Source: Gammaproteobacteria bacterium (GTDB lineage: Bacteria; Pseudomonadota; Gammaproteobacteria; Pseudomonadales; Azotimanducaceae). From it: DNA of 11,087 bases. Made by a program: the position numbers and the translations under genes. Below, in pieces: positions 1-5,899 of the stretch; the stretch's first letter is position 1, and every line of letters starts with the position of its first letter. The notes beneath the pieces are model-generated. The model was not told where the DNA came from and did not search any database. It saw only the letters and a program-made list of their open reading frames with translations. The stretch lies in the NCBI GenBank assembly GCA_018667205.1, contig JABIVN010000337.1, positions 1 to 11,087 on the forward strand, in the 5' to 3' direction.

Positions 1-304
1 ATCCCTGTTACAAACTTTCTGGGAGAGCCACAATCCGACACAGGGTATGCAGCAGGGAAATGACGTCGGCACGCAATATCGCTCTGGGATTTATACCTTT
101 TCGGATGAGCAGCTTGAAAGTGCTCTGCTAAGCCAAGACGTGTTTCAGAACAGACTCGAGAGTAAAGGCTTTCCTGCTATTACGACGGAAGTTTATCCTG
201 CTAATCAGTTTTACTATGCTGAGCACTACCACCAACAGTATCTGGCCAAGGTACCTAATGGCTATTGCGGCTTGGGCGGCACTGGCGTTTGTTACGCAGA
301 CTAG
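1..304 (+). CDS. msrA: Peptide methionine (S)-S-oxide reductase MsrA, C-terminal part (5' end outside window)
   Basis: MsrA reduces methionine-S-sulfoxide in oxidised proteins and in free form, and is recycled by thioredoxin. The reading frame is already open at base 2 and gives about 100 residues, read as [14 protein letters not shown], then [14 protein letters not shown], then [14 protein letters not shown], and near the end [11 protein letters not shown]. These are the conserved second half of MsrA. The NPTQG and [10 protein letters not shown] blocks border the substrate pocket, and the two cysteines near the C terminus match the resolving cysteines of the E. coli type, which use a three-cysteine relay. 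The catalytic GCFW motif and the start lie upstream of the window. An in-frame ATG at 47 is internal and not the start. The gene ends with TAG and is followed by a long gap before the convergent purC, so it is the last gene of its transcript. Identification is very secure. Confidence 0.96.
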   Translation, partial: SLLQTFWESHNPTQGMQQGNDVGTQYRSGIYTFSDEQLESALLSQDVFQNRLESKGFPAITTEVYPANQFYYAEHYHQQYLAKVPNGYCGLGGTGVCYAD

Positions 305-327
305 TCAGTCGATGAGCGCTACTCTAC

Positions 328-357
328 TTTAACAAGAGATGCTTTAACAAAAGATGC
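328..357. repeat. Two-copy 15-base tandem repeat
   Basis: TTTAACAAGAGATGC (328-342) is followed directly by TTTAACAAAAGATGC (343-357), one mismatch in 15. The next bases, TTTGCAT, begin like a third copy and then diverge. It lies 24 bases after the msrA stop codon. It looks like a simple local duplication, and I see no function for it. Confidence 0.8.
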
Positions 358-430
358 TTTGCATAGAATATGCTTCGCCAGAAGCGCCATATAAATGGCT
401 AAAAGACCGATGTAGGCCATTTTTTCCTTG

Positions 431-460
431 GTAGCGCTGTACTGGACAGCGGCGCTCTAC
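431..460. repeat. Imperfect inverted repeat (hairpin)
   Basis: CGCTGT (435-440) and ACAGCG (446-451) form a perfect 6-base-pair stem with a 5-base loop. The outer bases GTAGCGC (431-437) and GCGCTCTAC (452-460) could pair instead, with a two-base bulge. No T tract follows on either strand, so it does not look like a normal intrinsic terminator. Confidence 0.4.
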
Positions 461-485
461 TGAAAAGCGGCCATTAACGAAGGAG

Positions 486-513
486 AGGCACAACCCTGCA
501 AAGGATTGTGCCT
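486..513. repeat. Hairpin with 8-base-pair perfect stem, possible msrA terminator
   Basis: AGGCACAA (486-493) pairs perfectly with TTGTGCCT (506-513) around a 12-base loop, in which CC and GG could add two more pairs. On the plus strand the next bases are TGTCGTACC, a poor T tract. It could be a weak or Rho-assisted end for msrA transcription, but it lies about 180 bases past the stop codon. The structure is clear and the function is a guess. Confidence 0.4.
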
Positions 514-617
514 TGTCGTACCAGAGATATAGCACCTGCCCCACCTGTTACGACACTTTTTCGATGCCGGCGAGTTACAGACCCTGAAAAACCACGTTAG
601 ACTCAGACGCCTCAACC

Positions 618-654
618 GAAAAGGGCAGCCTATCCAACCAAAGGTTAGATAGGC
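618..654 (-). terminator. Intrinsic terminator of purC
   Basis: Read on the minus strand, GCCTATC-T-AACC (654-643), loop TTT, GGTT-G-GATAGGC (639-628) forms a 12-pair stem with a single U-G wobble. It is followed by TGCCCTTTTC (627-618). It starts 9 bases after the purC stop codon. The stem and loop are typical of a Rho-independent terminator, although the T tract is short and begins after GCCC. A plus-strand transcript would form the same stem, preceded rather than followed by the A-rich stretch, so the main direction is that of purC. Confidence 0.75.
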
Positions 655-663
655 CTGCACGCC

Positions 664-1569
664 TTAATCCGTTAAGCGATGTAATGCCTCATCATAGCGA
701 GTCAGCGTATTGTCGATGACATCGTCCGGCAGCACTGGCCCCGGGTACTCTTTATTCCACTCCCCAGCAGTTACAAGCGTTTCCGTGTAGTTACGGACAT
801 ACTGTTTATCAAAGCTGTTTTGCTCGCGTCCGGGAACCCAATCATCCGCTGGCCAAAAACGACTGCTGTCGGGTGTCAGCACCTCATCTATTAGAACGAT
901 GTCACGGTTCTTGTTCCAGCCAAACTCAAACTTGGTGTCTGCGATGATAATTCCGCGTCCCAGCGCATATTCGCGCCCTTTGTCGTAGATTCCCATGGAT
1001 GTATCTCGGATTTTTTCCATGACATCCTGACCAACGATTTCCGCTGCCGTTTCAAAGCTGATGTTTTCATCATGGCCCTCGTCGGCCTTTGTGGAAGGCG
1101 TGAAGATTGGCGCCTCAATTCTGTCGCTATTAGTCATACCCGCGGGCAGTGGGATACCGCAAACTTCGCCAGTCTTCAGATAGTCCTTGTAACCGCTGCC
1201 GGTCAGGTATCCCCGAACGATGCATTCAATCGGGACGACCTCACTTTTACGGCAGATCATGATTCTGCCCTCGAGCAGTTGACGCTGTTCATCTGTCAGC
1301 CCGTCGATGTCTGACGGGTCCGTTGACACCAAATGATGCTCGTAGTCATGACTAAAAAAATCGAACCAAAACTTCGAAATCTGGGTTAGCAAAACCCCTT
1401 TTCCAGGTATGCCATTACTCAGGACCACGTCAAAGACACTCACCCGATCAGTGGCCACAATAAGAATTCCGTCTCCGCCGTCGGCGAGTGGCAGGTCATA
1501 CAGGTCACGGACCTTCCCTGTTCGTTTATTGCCCAATGGCAAATCTGTGCTCATAACTGCTTCAGACAT
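664..1569 (-). CDS. purC: Phosphoribosylaminoimidazole-succinocarboxamide synthase (SAICAR synthetase), long form
   Basis: PurC joins CAIR and aspartate using ATP to make SAICAR in de novo purine synthesis, in the cytoplasm. The 301 residues carry the N-terminal nucleotide-binding GKVRDLY (residues 18-24), the signature VVPIECIVRGYLTGSG (111-126), PSTKADEGHDENIS (158-171), the second signature IADTKFEFG (209-217) and IDEVLTPDSSRFWP (227-240). It is clearly longer than the roughly 237-residue E. coli enzyme. It resembles the roughly 300-residue form seen in yeast Ade1 and many bacteria, with extra sequence in the middle and at the C terminus. The start at 1569 is supported by GGAG six bases upstream. 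An in-frame ATG at residue 6 is less likely because it lacks such a site. The gene follows a PLP enzyme gene on the same strand with a 71-base gap and ends at a good terminator. Confidence 0.97.
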   Translation of the reverse strand: MSEAVMSTDLPLGNKRTGKVRDLYDLPLADGGDGILIVATDRVSVFDVVLSNGIPGKGVLLTQISKFWFDFFSHDYEHHLVSTDPSDIDGLTDEQRQLLEGRIMICRKSEVVPIECIVRGYLTGSGYKDYLKTGEVCGIPLPAGMTNSDRIEAPIFTPSTKADEGHDENISFETAAEIVGQDVMEKIRDTSMGIYDKGREYALGRGIIIADTKFEFGWNKNRDIVLIDEVLTPDSSRFWPADDWVPGREQNSFDKQYVRNYTETLVTAGEWNKEYPGPVLPDDVIDNTLTRYDEALHRLTD

Positions 1570-1579
1570 GATTGCTCCA

Positions 1580-1613
1580 TTCTATTATTTTGGTTCTATT
1601 ATTTTAGTTCTAT
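1580..1613. repeat. 14-base tandem repeat, about 2.4 copies, between PLP enzyme gene and purC
   Basis: On the plus strand TTCTATTATTTTGG (1580-1593) is followed by TTCTATTATTTTAG (1594-1607), with one mismatch, and then by TTCTAT (1608-1613). It ends 10 bases from the purC start codon, right beside its GGAG site. On the purC strand the unit reads as A-rich AGAACCAAAATAAT. This could give an unstructured, easily accessible leader or enhance translation, but that is inference. No convincing -35 box goes with the AT-rich units. Confidence 0.75.
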
Positions 1614-1640
1614 CTCTGTTCGAGCGTTGTGCAGCATAAG

Positions 1641-2861
1641 TTACGTCAGTGCTTGCTCAAAATCTGCGAGTAGATCATCAATCTCCTCGATTCCGATAGA
1701 GAACCGGACAAGGGAATCATCAATCCCCATAGAGGCCCTTCGTTCCGGGCCCATTTCAAAGTAGATCGAGTGAGCGACCGGTATGGCAAGCGACCGCGTG
1801 TCACCCAGATTGCTGCTGCAAATCACAAGATCCAGTTTGTTAATAAAATCAAAACAGTTCACATCTGCCACCAGTTCGATGCTAAATATCCCACCATGAT
1901 GGCCGAATAAAGCAGCAGAGCGGTCATGTTCCGGGTGATTAGGCAGACCGGGATAGTAAACTTGCCTGATCTTTTCATGGCCATCAAGGTACTGGGCTAA
2001 CCGCTGCGCATTTTCACAAATTCGATCCATGCGCAGCGCCAGGGTGTCGGAGCCCACTGAAATATGATGAGCTGCTTCCGGGCCAAGTGAAGCACCAAGG
2101 TCTCTCAGGCCTTTCTTTTTAATCTGCTGAATCGCCCACCCACTCACATCGCCTTTCTTGTAGTTGTCATACAAATTGGTAAAGACCGACCAGTCAAACA
2201 ACCCGGTTTCTGTTACTGAACCACCCAGTGCATTCGCATGCCCTCCGATGTACTTTGTCAGTGAATTAATGACAAGACTTGCTCCGACATCTTTAGGGCG
2301 AAAGAGATACGGCGTGGTCATGGTGTTGTCCACAAAGTAAACCAGGTTATGTTCGCGGCACAGGTCGCCGATTCCCAGAAGATCGGACACCTGGGTTCGT
2401 GGATTGGCTATCGTTTCCACAAAGACTAGCTTCGTATTCGGCTGTATTGCATCCGCAACGGCTTCAGAGGACGTAGCGTCGACAAACGTCACGTCAATAC
2501 CATGCGTTGCAAACGTATTGAAAAGACTATTCGTGTTGCCAAACAAAAAGGAAGAAGAAACGAAATGATCCCCACTACGAAGCAACGCAAATAATGCTGT
2601 GCCGATTGCAGCCATACCGGTGCCGAATGCGGCTGTGGCAACACCTTCTTCCATCAGAGTGATTTTGTCCTGCAGCGCCGTGACGGTTGGATTAACCTGA
2701 CGTCCGTACGTGTAGCCACTTTTTTTACCCTGAAAAACCGCCGCAAGTTCACGCGCATCATCATAGGCATAGGTTACGGCCGTGTGGATAGGCTTATGAA
2801 TCGATCCATGTTCAATAGGATCGCGTCGATCCGAGTGCACAATTTTTGAGGTGAATCCCAC
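1641..2861 (-). CDS. Cystathionine gamma-synthase family PLP-dependent enzyme (substrate uncertain)
   Basis: This is a fold-type I PLP enzyme of the Cys/Met metabolism family, which contains cystathionine gamma-synthase, methionine gamma-lyase and O-acyl- or O-succinylhomoserine sulfhydrylases. The chosen GTG start (2861) gives 406 residues. Visible are YGRQVNPT near residue 52 (phosphate-binding Tyr and Arg), GTGMAAIG near 80, ETIANP near 149, VDNT with the PLP-nitrogen Asp at 178, and the Schiff-base lysine K203 in SLTKYIGGHANALGG. The segment LFGNTNSLF has Asn where methionine gamma-lyase has its characteristic Cys, which argues against a classical lyase. The frame is open up to another GTG at 2897, but that adds a phenylalanine run encoded by an 11-base T tract. 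GGAG (2874-2871) sits nine bases before the GTG at 2861 and matches the family N terminus (GFTSKIVHSDR). It is probably co-transcribed with purC. The family is certain and the reaction is not. Confidence 0.92.
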   Translation of the reverse strand: MGFTSKIVHSDRRDPIEHGSIHKPIHTAVTYAYDDARELAAVFQGKKSGYTYGRQVNPTVTALQDKITLMEEGVATAAFGTGMAAIGTALFALLRSGDHFVSSSFLFGNTNSLFNTFATHGIDVTFVDATSSEAVADAIQPNTKLVFVETIANPRTQVSDLLGIGDLCREHNLVYFVDNTMTTPYLFRPKDVGASLVINSLTKYIGGHANALGGSVTETGLFDWSVFTNLYDNYKKGDVSGWAIQQIKKKGLRDLGASLGPEAAHHISVGSDTLALRMDRICENAQRLAQYLDGHEKIRQVYYPGLPNHPEHDRSAALFGHHGGIFSIELVADVNCFDFINKLDLVICSSNLGDTRSLAIPVAHSIYFEMGPERRASMGIDDSLVRFSIGIEEIDDLLADFEQALT

Positions 2862-2874
2862 TTTCTTAAGCTCC

Positions 2875-2885
2875 AAAAAAAAAAA
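2875..2885 (-). other. 11-base T tract and GGAG ribosome binding site deciding the start
   Basis: On the minus strand eleven T bases (2885-2875) run directly into GGAGC (2874-2870), and GTG follows nine bases after GGAG. A homopolymer this long just upstream of a start is prone to length change. In the long reading from 2897 it would encode three Phe and part of a Leu codon, so any change of length other than a multiple of three would break that reading. The start at 2861 would be unaffected. This supports the shorter protein. Confidence 0.65.
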
Positions 2886-2897
2886 CCCACTGAGCAC

Positions 2898-2929
2898 GCC
2901 GCTACAGCAGGTTAGCCCTCTTTAGCGGC
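2898..2929. repeat. Inverted repeat in the leader of the PLP enzyme gene
   Basis: GCCGCTA (2898-2904) and TAGCGGC (2923-2929) are perfect 7-base inverted arms separated by 18 bases. The outer arm lies at about the predicted transcription start for the leftward gene. The dyad may therefore be an operator or the base of a leader hairpin. On the transcript strand, an 11-base T tract follows 12 bases after the second arm, too far for a standard terminator. No known riboswitch is recognised. Confidence 0.55.
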
Positions 2930-2932
2930 ATT

Positions 2933-2959
2933 TCTATAGCGCCCGCAAGCTGACATCAA
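2933..2959 (-). promoter_or_regulatory. Candidate sigma-70 promoter for PLP enzyme gene and purC
   Basis: On the minus strand TTGATG (2959-2954) is followed after 15 bases by TATAGA (2938-2933). Matches to consensus are 4 of 6 and 4 of 6, and the spacer is shorter than the ideal 17. The expected transcription start is near 2926, leaving a leader of about 65 bases that contains the inverted repeat, T tract and ribosome binding site. Confidence 0.45.
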
Positions 2960-3030
2960 ATCGGCGCAGAACAGATTGTACATTAGCTCTTTAAGAAGGT
3001 GCAACGAAATGGGTGAGTCTCTTTAATCCC

Positions 3031-3039
3031 TGCTAGAAT
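3031..3039 (+). promoter_or_regulatory. Extended -10 promoter for apeB
   Basis: TGCTAGAAT matches the extended -10 pattern TGnTATAAT with one mismatch. No good -35 box lies 16-18 bases upstream, which an extended -10 can tolerate. Transcription would begin near 3046, giving a leader of about 22 bases. The apeB gene has only a weak AGG at 3051-3053, so translation initiation looks modest. Confidence 0.5.
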
Positions 3040-3067
3040 AATGGGCTTCCAGGCAACATAACACCAC

Positions 3068-4348
3068 ATGAACAACGCAGATTTTAACCAGCAACTCATA
3101 AACTTCCTAAACGCCTCACCAACGCCATTCCATGCCACACAGAATATGGCTGCAATGCTTAGTGAAAACGGCTTCAGCGAACTGCAGGAACGCCAGGAAT
3201 GGGACACCCCTGCCGGCAAGTACTTTGTCACTCGTAACGACTCTGCTCTTGTGGCTTTTGTCATTGGCCGCCAACCATTGGAAGAAACAGGCATCAGGAT
3301 GGTGGGTGCACACACAGACAGTCCCTGCCTGAAAGTAAAGCCTCAACCTGAACAAAAAAACCAAGGTTATCAGCAACTTGGTGTAGAAGTTTACGGTGGC
3401 GTGTTGCTAAACCCCTGGTTCGACCGCGACCTCAGCCTGGCGGGCAGAGTCACGTTTAAAAACCGCAAGGGTCAGGTAACGAGCACGCTGATTAATCTGG
3501 AAAGGCCAATCGCCGTCATCCCTAGCTTGGCCATTCACCTGGATCGAGGAGCCAACACGGACCGGACCATCAATCCTGAAACTGACCTGCCGCCTATACT
3601 GCTTAATGAAAGCGAGACTTTTTCACTGGCGAGTTTGCTCGAGGATGCCATCCAGGGAGGCGAGATCCTTGCCACCGAGCTTTACTTTTACGATACCAAT
3701 CCAGCGCAGATAATCGGAGTCAACGAGGACTTCCTGGCCAGCGCACGACTGGACAACCTGTTGAGTTGCTTCACTGGCCTTTTAAGCCTGCTGGCAGCAG
3801 ACGACTCAGTTAGCAGCCTGCTGGTTTGCAATGATCACGAAGAGGTAGGCAGCGCATCGACTACCGGCGCAGGCGGCACCTTCCTCAAGGATGTGCTGGT
3901 TAGAATTACGCCAACCGAATCTTCAAAAATTCGTACCTTGGCAAATTCGTTACTCATATCTACTGACAACGCTCACGGCGTACACCCCAACTATCCAACA
4001 AAACACGAAGCTAACCATGGCCCAATTCTCAATAAGGGGCCTGCAATAAAATTCAATGCAAATCAGCGTTACGCGACCAATAGCGAAACTGCAGGTTACT
4101 TAAAGGCGCTTTGCCAGCGCCTGAACATTGAATGCCAAGAGTTCGTTAACCGAGCGGACATGGCATGTGGCAGCACCATCGGGCCGATTACCGCTAAGGA
4201 ACTCGGTGTTTGCACCCTGGATGTCGGCGTGCCTACATTTGCCATGCACTCGATACGGGAACTCGCCGGAACCCAAGACGCCTTTAACCTTTACTTAGTC
4301 CTCAGCGAGTTCTACAAAGACCCCGGGCCATTTAGCGCGCATCATTAG
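3068..4348 (+). CDS. apeB: M18 family aminopeptidase (ApeB type)
   Basis: M18 metallopeptidases are cytoplasmic dodecameric di-zinc aminopeptidases that remove N-terminal residues, often acidic ones, from peptides. The 426 residues match the family length from end to end. The metal and catalytic positions are all visible: H82 in VGAHTDSP, D229 in SARLDN, the general base E258 and ligand E259 in CNDHEEVGS, D300 in STDNAHGVHPNYP, and H394 in FAMHSIRE. GVEVYGGVLLNPWFDRDLSLAG (from residue 105) is also typical. The start at 3068 agrees with the family N terminus (FLNASPTPFHA near residue 13), but the ribosome binding site is weak. The gene is divergent from the PLP enzyme operon, has its own promoter and is alone in its transcript, with about 510 bases to the next gene. 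There are no signs of damage. Confidence 0.95.
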   Translation: MNNADFNQQLINFLNASPTPFHATQNMAAMLSENGFSELQERQEWDTPAGKYFVTRNDSALVAFVIGRQPLEETGIRMVGAHTDSPCLKVKPQPEQKNQGYQQLGVEVYGGVLLNPWFDRDLSLAGRVTFKNRKGQVTSTLINLERPIAVIPSLAIHLDRGANTDRTINPETDLPPILLNESETFSLASLLEDAIQGGEILATELYFYDTNPAQIIGVNEDFLASARLDNLLSCFTGLLSLLAADDSVSSLLVCNDHEEVGSASTTGAGGTFLKDVLVRITPTESSKIRTLANSLLISTDNAHGVHPNYPTKHEANHGPILNKGPAIKFNANQRYATNSETAGYLKALCQRLNIECQEFVNRADMACGSTIGPITAKELGVCTLDVGVPTFAMHSIRELAGTQDAFNLYLVLSEFYKDPGPFSAHH

Positions 4349-4473
4349 ATCTCAGGCGACTTTCGCTTTGACCGCTGAACTCACCTAGTGCCCCGCAGGG
4401 TGAGACTGTTATTTACACGACGACCCCTAAAGTAAGTGAGCGAACCTCCCTCAGTTGGCTTCGGCCATCAGAC

Positions 4474-4498
4474 AGTTGTTTAAGGTCATTGAACAACT
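4474..4498. repeat. Inverted repeat with 7-base arms
   Basis: AGTTGTT (4474-4480) and AACAACT (4492-4498) are perfect inverted arms around 11 bases. No T tract follows on either strand. It lies inside the possible decayed minus-strand frame and may be chance. It could also be a weak end for apeB transcription, 126 bases after the apeB stop. Confidence 0.3.
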
Positions 4499-4771
4499 CA
4501 CTGAAACGATTCGGATTCGCTCCACCAGCTCTGGGTTCATGCAGCGTAGCAATCGTTCAGGTGATTCCTGAATACCCGGAACCGATGTGACAAGCCAATT
4601 TCACCTTCCACAACCCTGATACTTGTTTCAGCCAAAACAGCTTCAAGCGCTAAAATAACGCTCACCTGCTTGTCCACTTAATAAAACTGTCATAGGTTAT
4701 TACGGCTCAACAGCCCCCCTAAAGACTTAAACAGACTCGCTAGCGCGATTAAGCACCCTGATACAGCAGAC

Positions 4772-4798
4772 ATTAGTAAACCAATCAGCAACACTAAT
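4772..4798. promoter_or_regulatory. Inverted repeat ATTAGT-N15-ACTAAT, candidate LysR operator
   Basis: ATTAGT (4772-4777) and ACTAAT (4793-4798) are perfect inverted arms with a 15-base spacer. The dyad ends 4 bases before the candidate -35 box of the LysR gene. LysR-type regulators usually bind AT-rich interrupted dyads with a T-N11-A core and often act on their own promoter. The position fits such autoregulation, although the spacing is a little wider than usual. Binding is inferred. Confidence 0.4.
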
Positions 4799-4801
4799 AA
4801 A

Positions 4802-4829
4802 TTGCATGCAGCATCCCGCACGGTAAACT
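4802..4829 (+). promoter_or_regulatory. Candidate promoter of the LysR gene
   Basis: TTGCAT (4802-4807) and TAAACT (4824-4829) are separated by 16 bases, and each box has 4 of 6 consensus matches. Transcription would start near 4836, about 20 bases before the ATG. GGTGG (4849-4853 or one base earlier) serves as a close, weak ribosome binding site. Confidence 0.45.
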
Positions 4830-4856
4830 AGGGCTTCTCTACTTAACGGTGGCAGT

Positions 4857-5729
4857 ATGCCGGTTCATCTGGAAACTCACGAGATCCGCGTATTTAAAAC
4901 GGTTTACGAAGAGAACGGCTTCAACCGCGCCGCGGAAAAACTGTTCGTCACCCAATCCGCAGTCAGCCAGACTGTTGCGAACCTTGAGCACAAGCTGGAC
5001 ACGCTTTTATTTCAGCGTAAGCCGCTCCAGTTGACCGAAGCGGGCATGCGCCTCTTAAACTACGCACAAACGGTTCTTTCTGAAGAAGATACCGTGCTCT
5101 CCGATCTGAGTAATATCAAAAATGGCGTGCTCTCGACTTTGCACCTGGCAATGAACAGCACCGTCAACCACCTGTTCGGCGCGTCATTGGTCGACAAGTT
5201 TTGCACTGCACATCCATTAACGCGAATAAAGATTTCGGTACTTCCAAGCCGCCAGATCATCACTGCTGTTAGTTCCGAACTATGGGAACTGGGCCTGGGT
5301 CCCTTTCAACAAACTATGCCGGACCGGTTCAGGACCATTCCGCTGTTTGAAGAAACGAGGCACCTGGTAGTGCGTAAGGACAAAATCAAACCCGGCGCAT
5401 CTGCTGAAGATGTCCTTCACGACAACCCGTTAATCGTGTCGCAACTGGATGATCCGGATCTGCGCCCTACCCTGGACAAGCTTCGCGATAGCTTCGGCAC
5501 TATTTGGGAAGTTAATGACCTTGAATTAAGGCTTGCGCTGGTCAACCAGGGCCTTGGCATGACCTACCTGGATGACAAAATCCTGGCGGAGCAGCCCGGA
5601 CTTGGCATCATTGATCACTTTACTTTTTCAACGATCCCACTGACATTCGGCATTTATTACCGACGGGACAAACAGTTATCCAAGGGCAGCCATCAGTTCA
5701 TCCGGATTTGTGAGGCATTTTCATTTTAG
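4857..5729 (+). CDS. LysR-type transcriptional regulator
   Basis: The 290 residues have the standard LysR layout. An N-terminal winged helix-turn-helix spans about residues 6-64, with GFNRAAEKLFVTQSAVSQTV (21-40) as the DNA-binding helices and LTEAG (59-63) closing the wing. A linker helix follows to about 90, and then a periplasmic-binding-protein-like effector domain from about 92 to the end. The length is typical. ATG 4857 is the natural start, since the HTH begins right after it. The effector and the target genes cannot be told from sequence. No gene is divergent from it, the usual place of a LysR target, because apeB upstream points the same way and lies 508 bases off. The next gene downstream, sbcB, is convergent with it. 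Self-regulation through the upstream dyad is possible. I do not recognise a named subfamily, and the effector domain is unremarkable. Confidence 0.93.
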   Translation: MPVHLETHEIRVFKTVYEENGFNRAAEKLFVTQSAVSQTVANLEHKLDTLLFQRKPLQLTEAGMRLLNYAQTVLSEEDTVLSDLSNIKNGVLSTLHLAMNSTVNHLFGASLVDKFCTAHPLTRIKISVLPSRQIITAVSSELWELGLGPFQQTMPDRFRTIPLFEETRHLVVRKDKIKPGASAEDVLHDNPLIVSQLDDPDLRPTLDKLRDSFGTIWEVNDLELRLALVNQGLGMTYLDDKILAEQPGLGIIDHFTFSTIPLTFGIYYRRDKQLSKGSHQFIRICEAFSF

Positions 5730-5899
5730 ATCCAATTTTAGGCCAGACTCAACTGCACATCAGCCCTATTCAGCGTTGAAAAAAGCCCGAATCGAACCGT
5801 GACTGAAGCGGCTAGCGCAAGCAGAAAACGTTCCAGCTCAAGCAGCCACGTTTCTTTTGATCTGCCGTAATAGGTTCCTGATCACATGCTTTGCGTCGC

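Larger units (their letters stand above)
305..663. other. Intergenic region between convergent msrA and purC, no convincing gene
   Basis: About 360 bases separate the stop codons of msrA and purC. I find no reading frame with a plausible start, ribosome binding site and protein-like composition. Two short open frames on the minus strand (344-544 and 457-660) run through hairpins and give arginine- and cysteine-rich sequence typical of chance. The region holds a 15-base tandem repeat (328-357), an imperfect dyad (431-460), a stable hairpin (486-513) and the purC terminator (628-654). A small RNA cannot be excluded, but I see no clear promoter for one. Confidence 0.6.
4349..4856. other. Intergenic region between apeB and the LysR gene, possible decayed frame
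   Basis: About 510 bases hold no intact gene that I can support. On the minus strand the stretch 4413-4556 is open for 48 codons ending in TAA. It reads plausibly as protein (RFSELFNDLKQLSDGRSQLR in the middle), but it has no ATG, GTG or TTG near its upstream end. A different minus-strand frame just upstream (about 4545-4660, reading RVVEGEIGLSHRFRVF) ends in TGA. This could be a frameshifted relic or chance. The left part has a weak dyad, CTCACC (4380-4385) with GGTGAG (4399-4404), which lacks a T tract. The right end carries the LysR promoter and inverted repeat. Confidence 0.4.

Noticed and set aside
435..451. Hairpin CGCTGT-ACAGCG as an intrinsic terminator for msrA
   Set aside because: No T tract follows on either strand and the stem is only six pairs.
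344..660. Two overlapping minus-strand open frames of 66 and 67 codons between msrA and purC
   Set aside because: They run through the purC terminator and other hairpins, lack good ribosome binding sites, and their composition is not protein-like.
2862..2897. N-terminal extension of the PLP enzyme beginning at the GTG at 2897
   Set aside because: The extension is encoded by an 11-base T tract and the ribosome binding site itself. The GTG at 2861 has proper GGAG spacing and fits the family N terminus.
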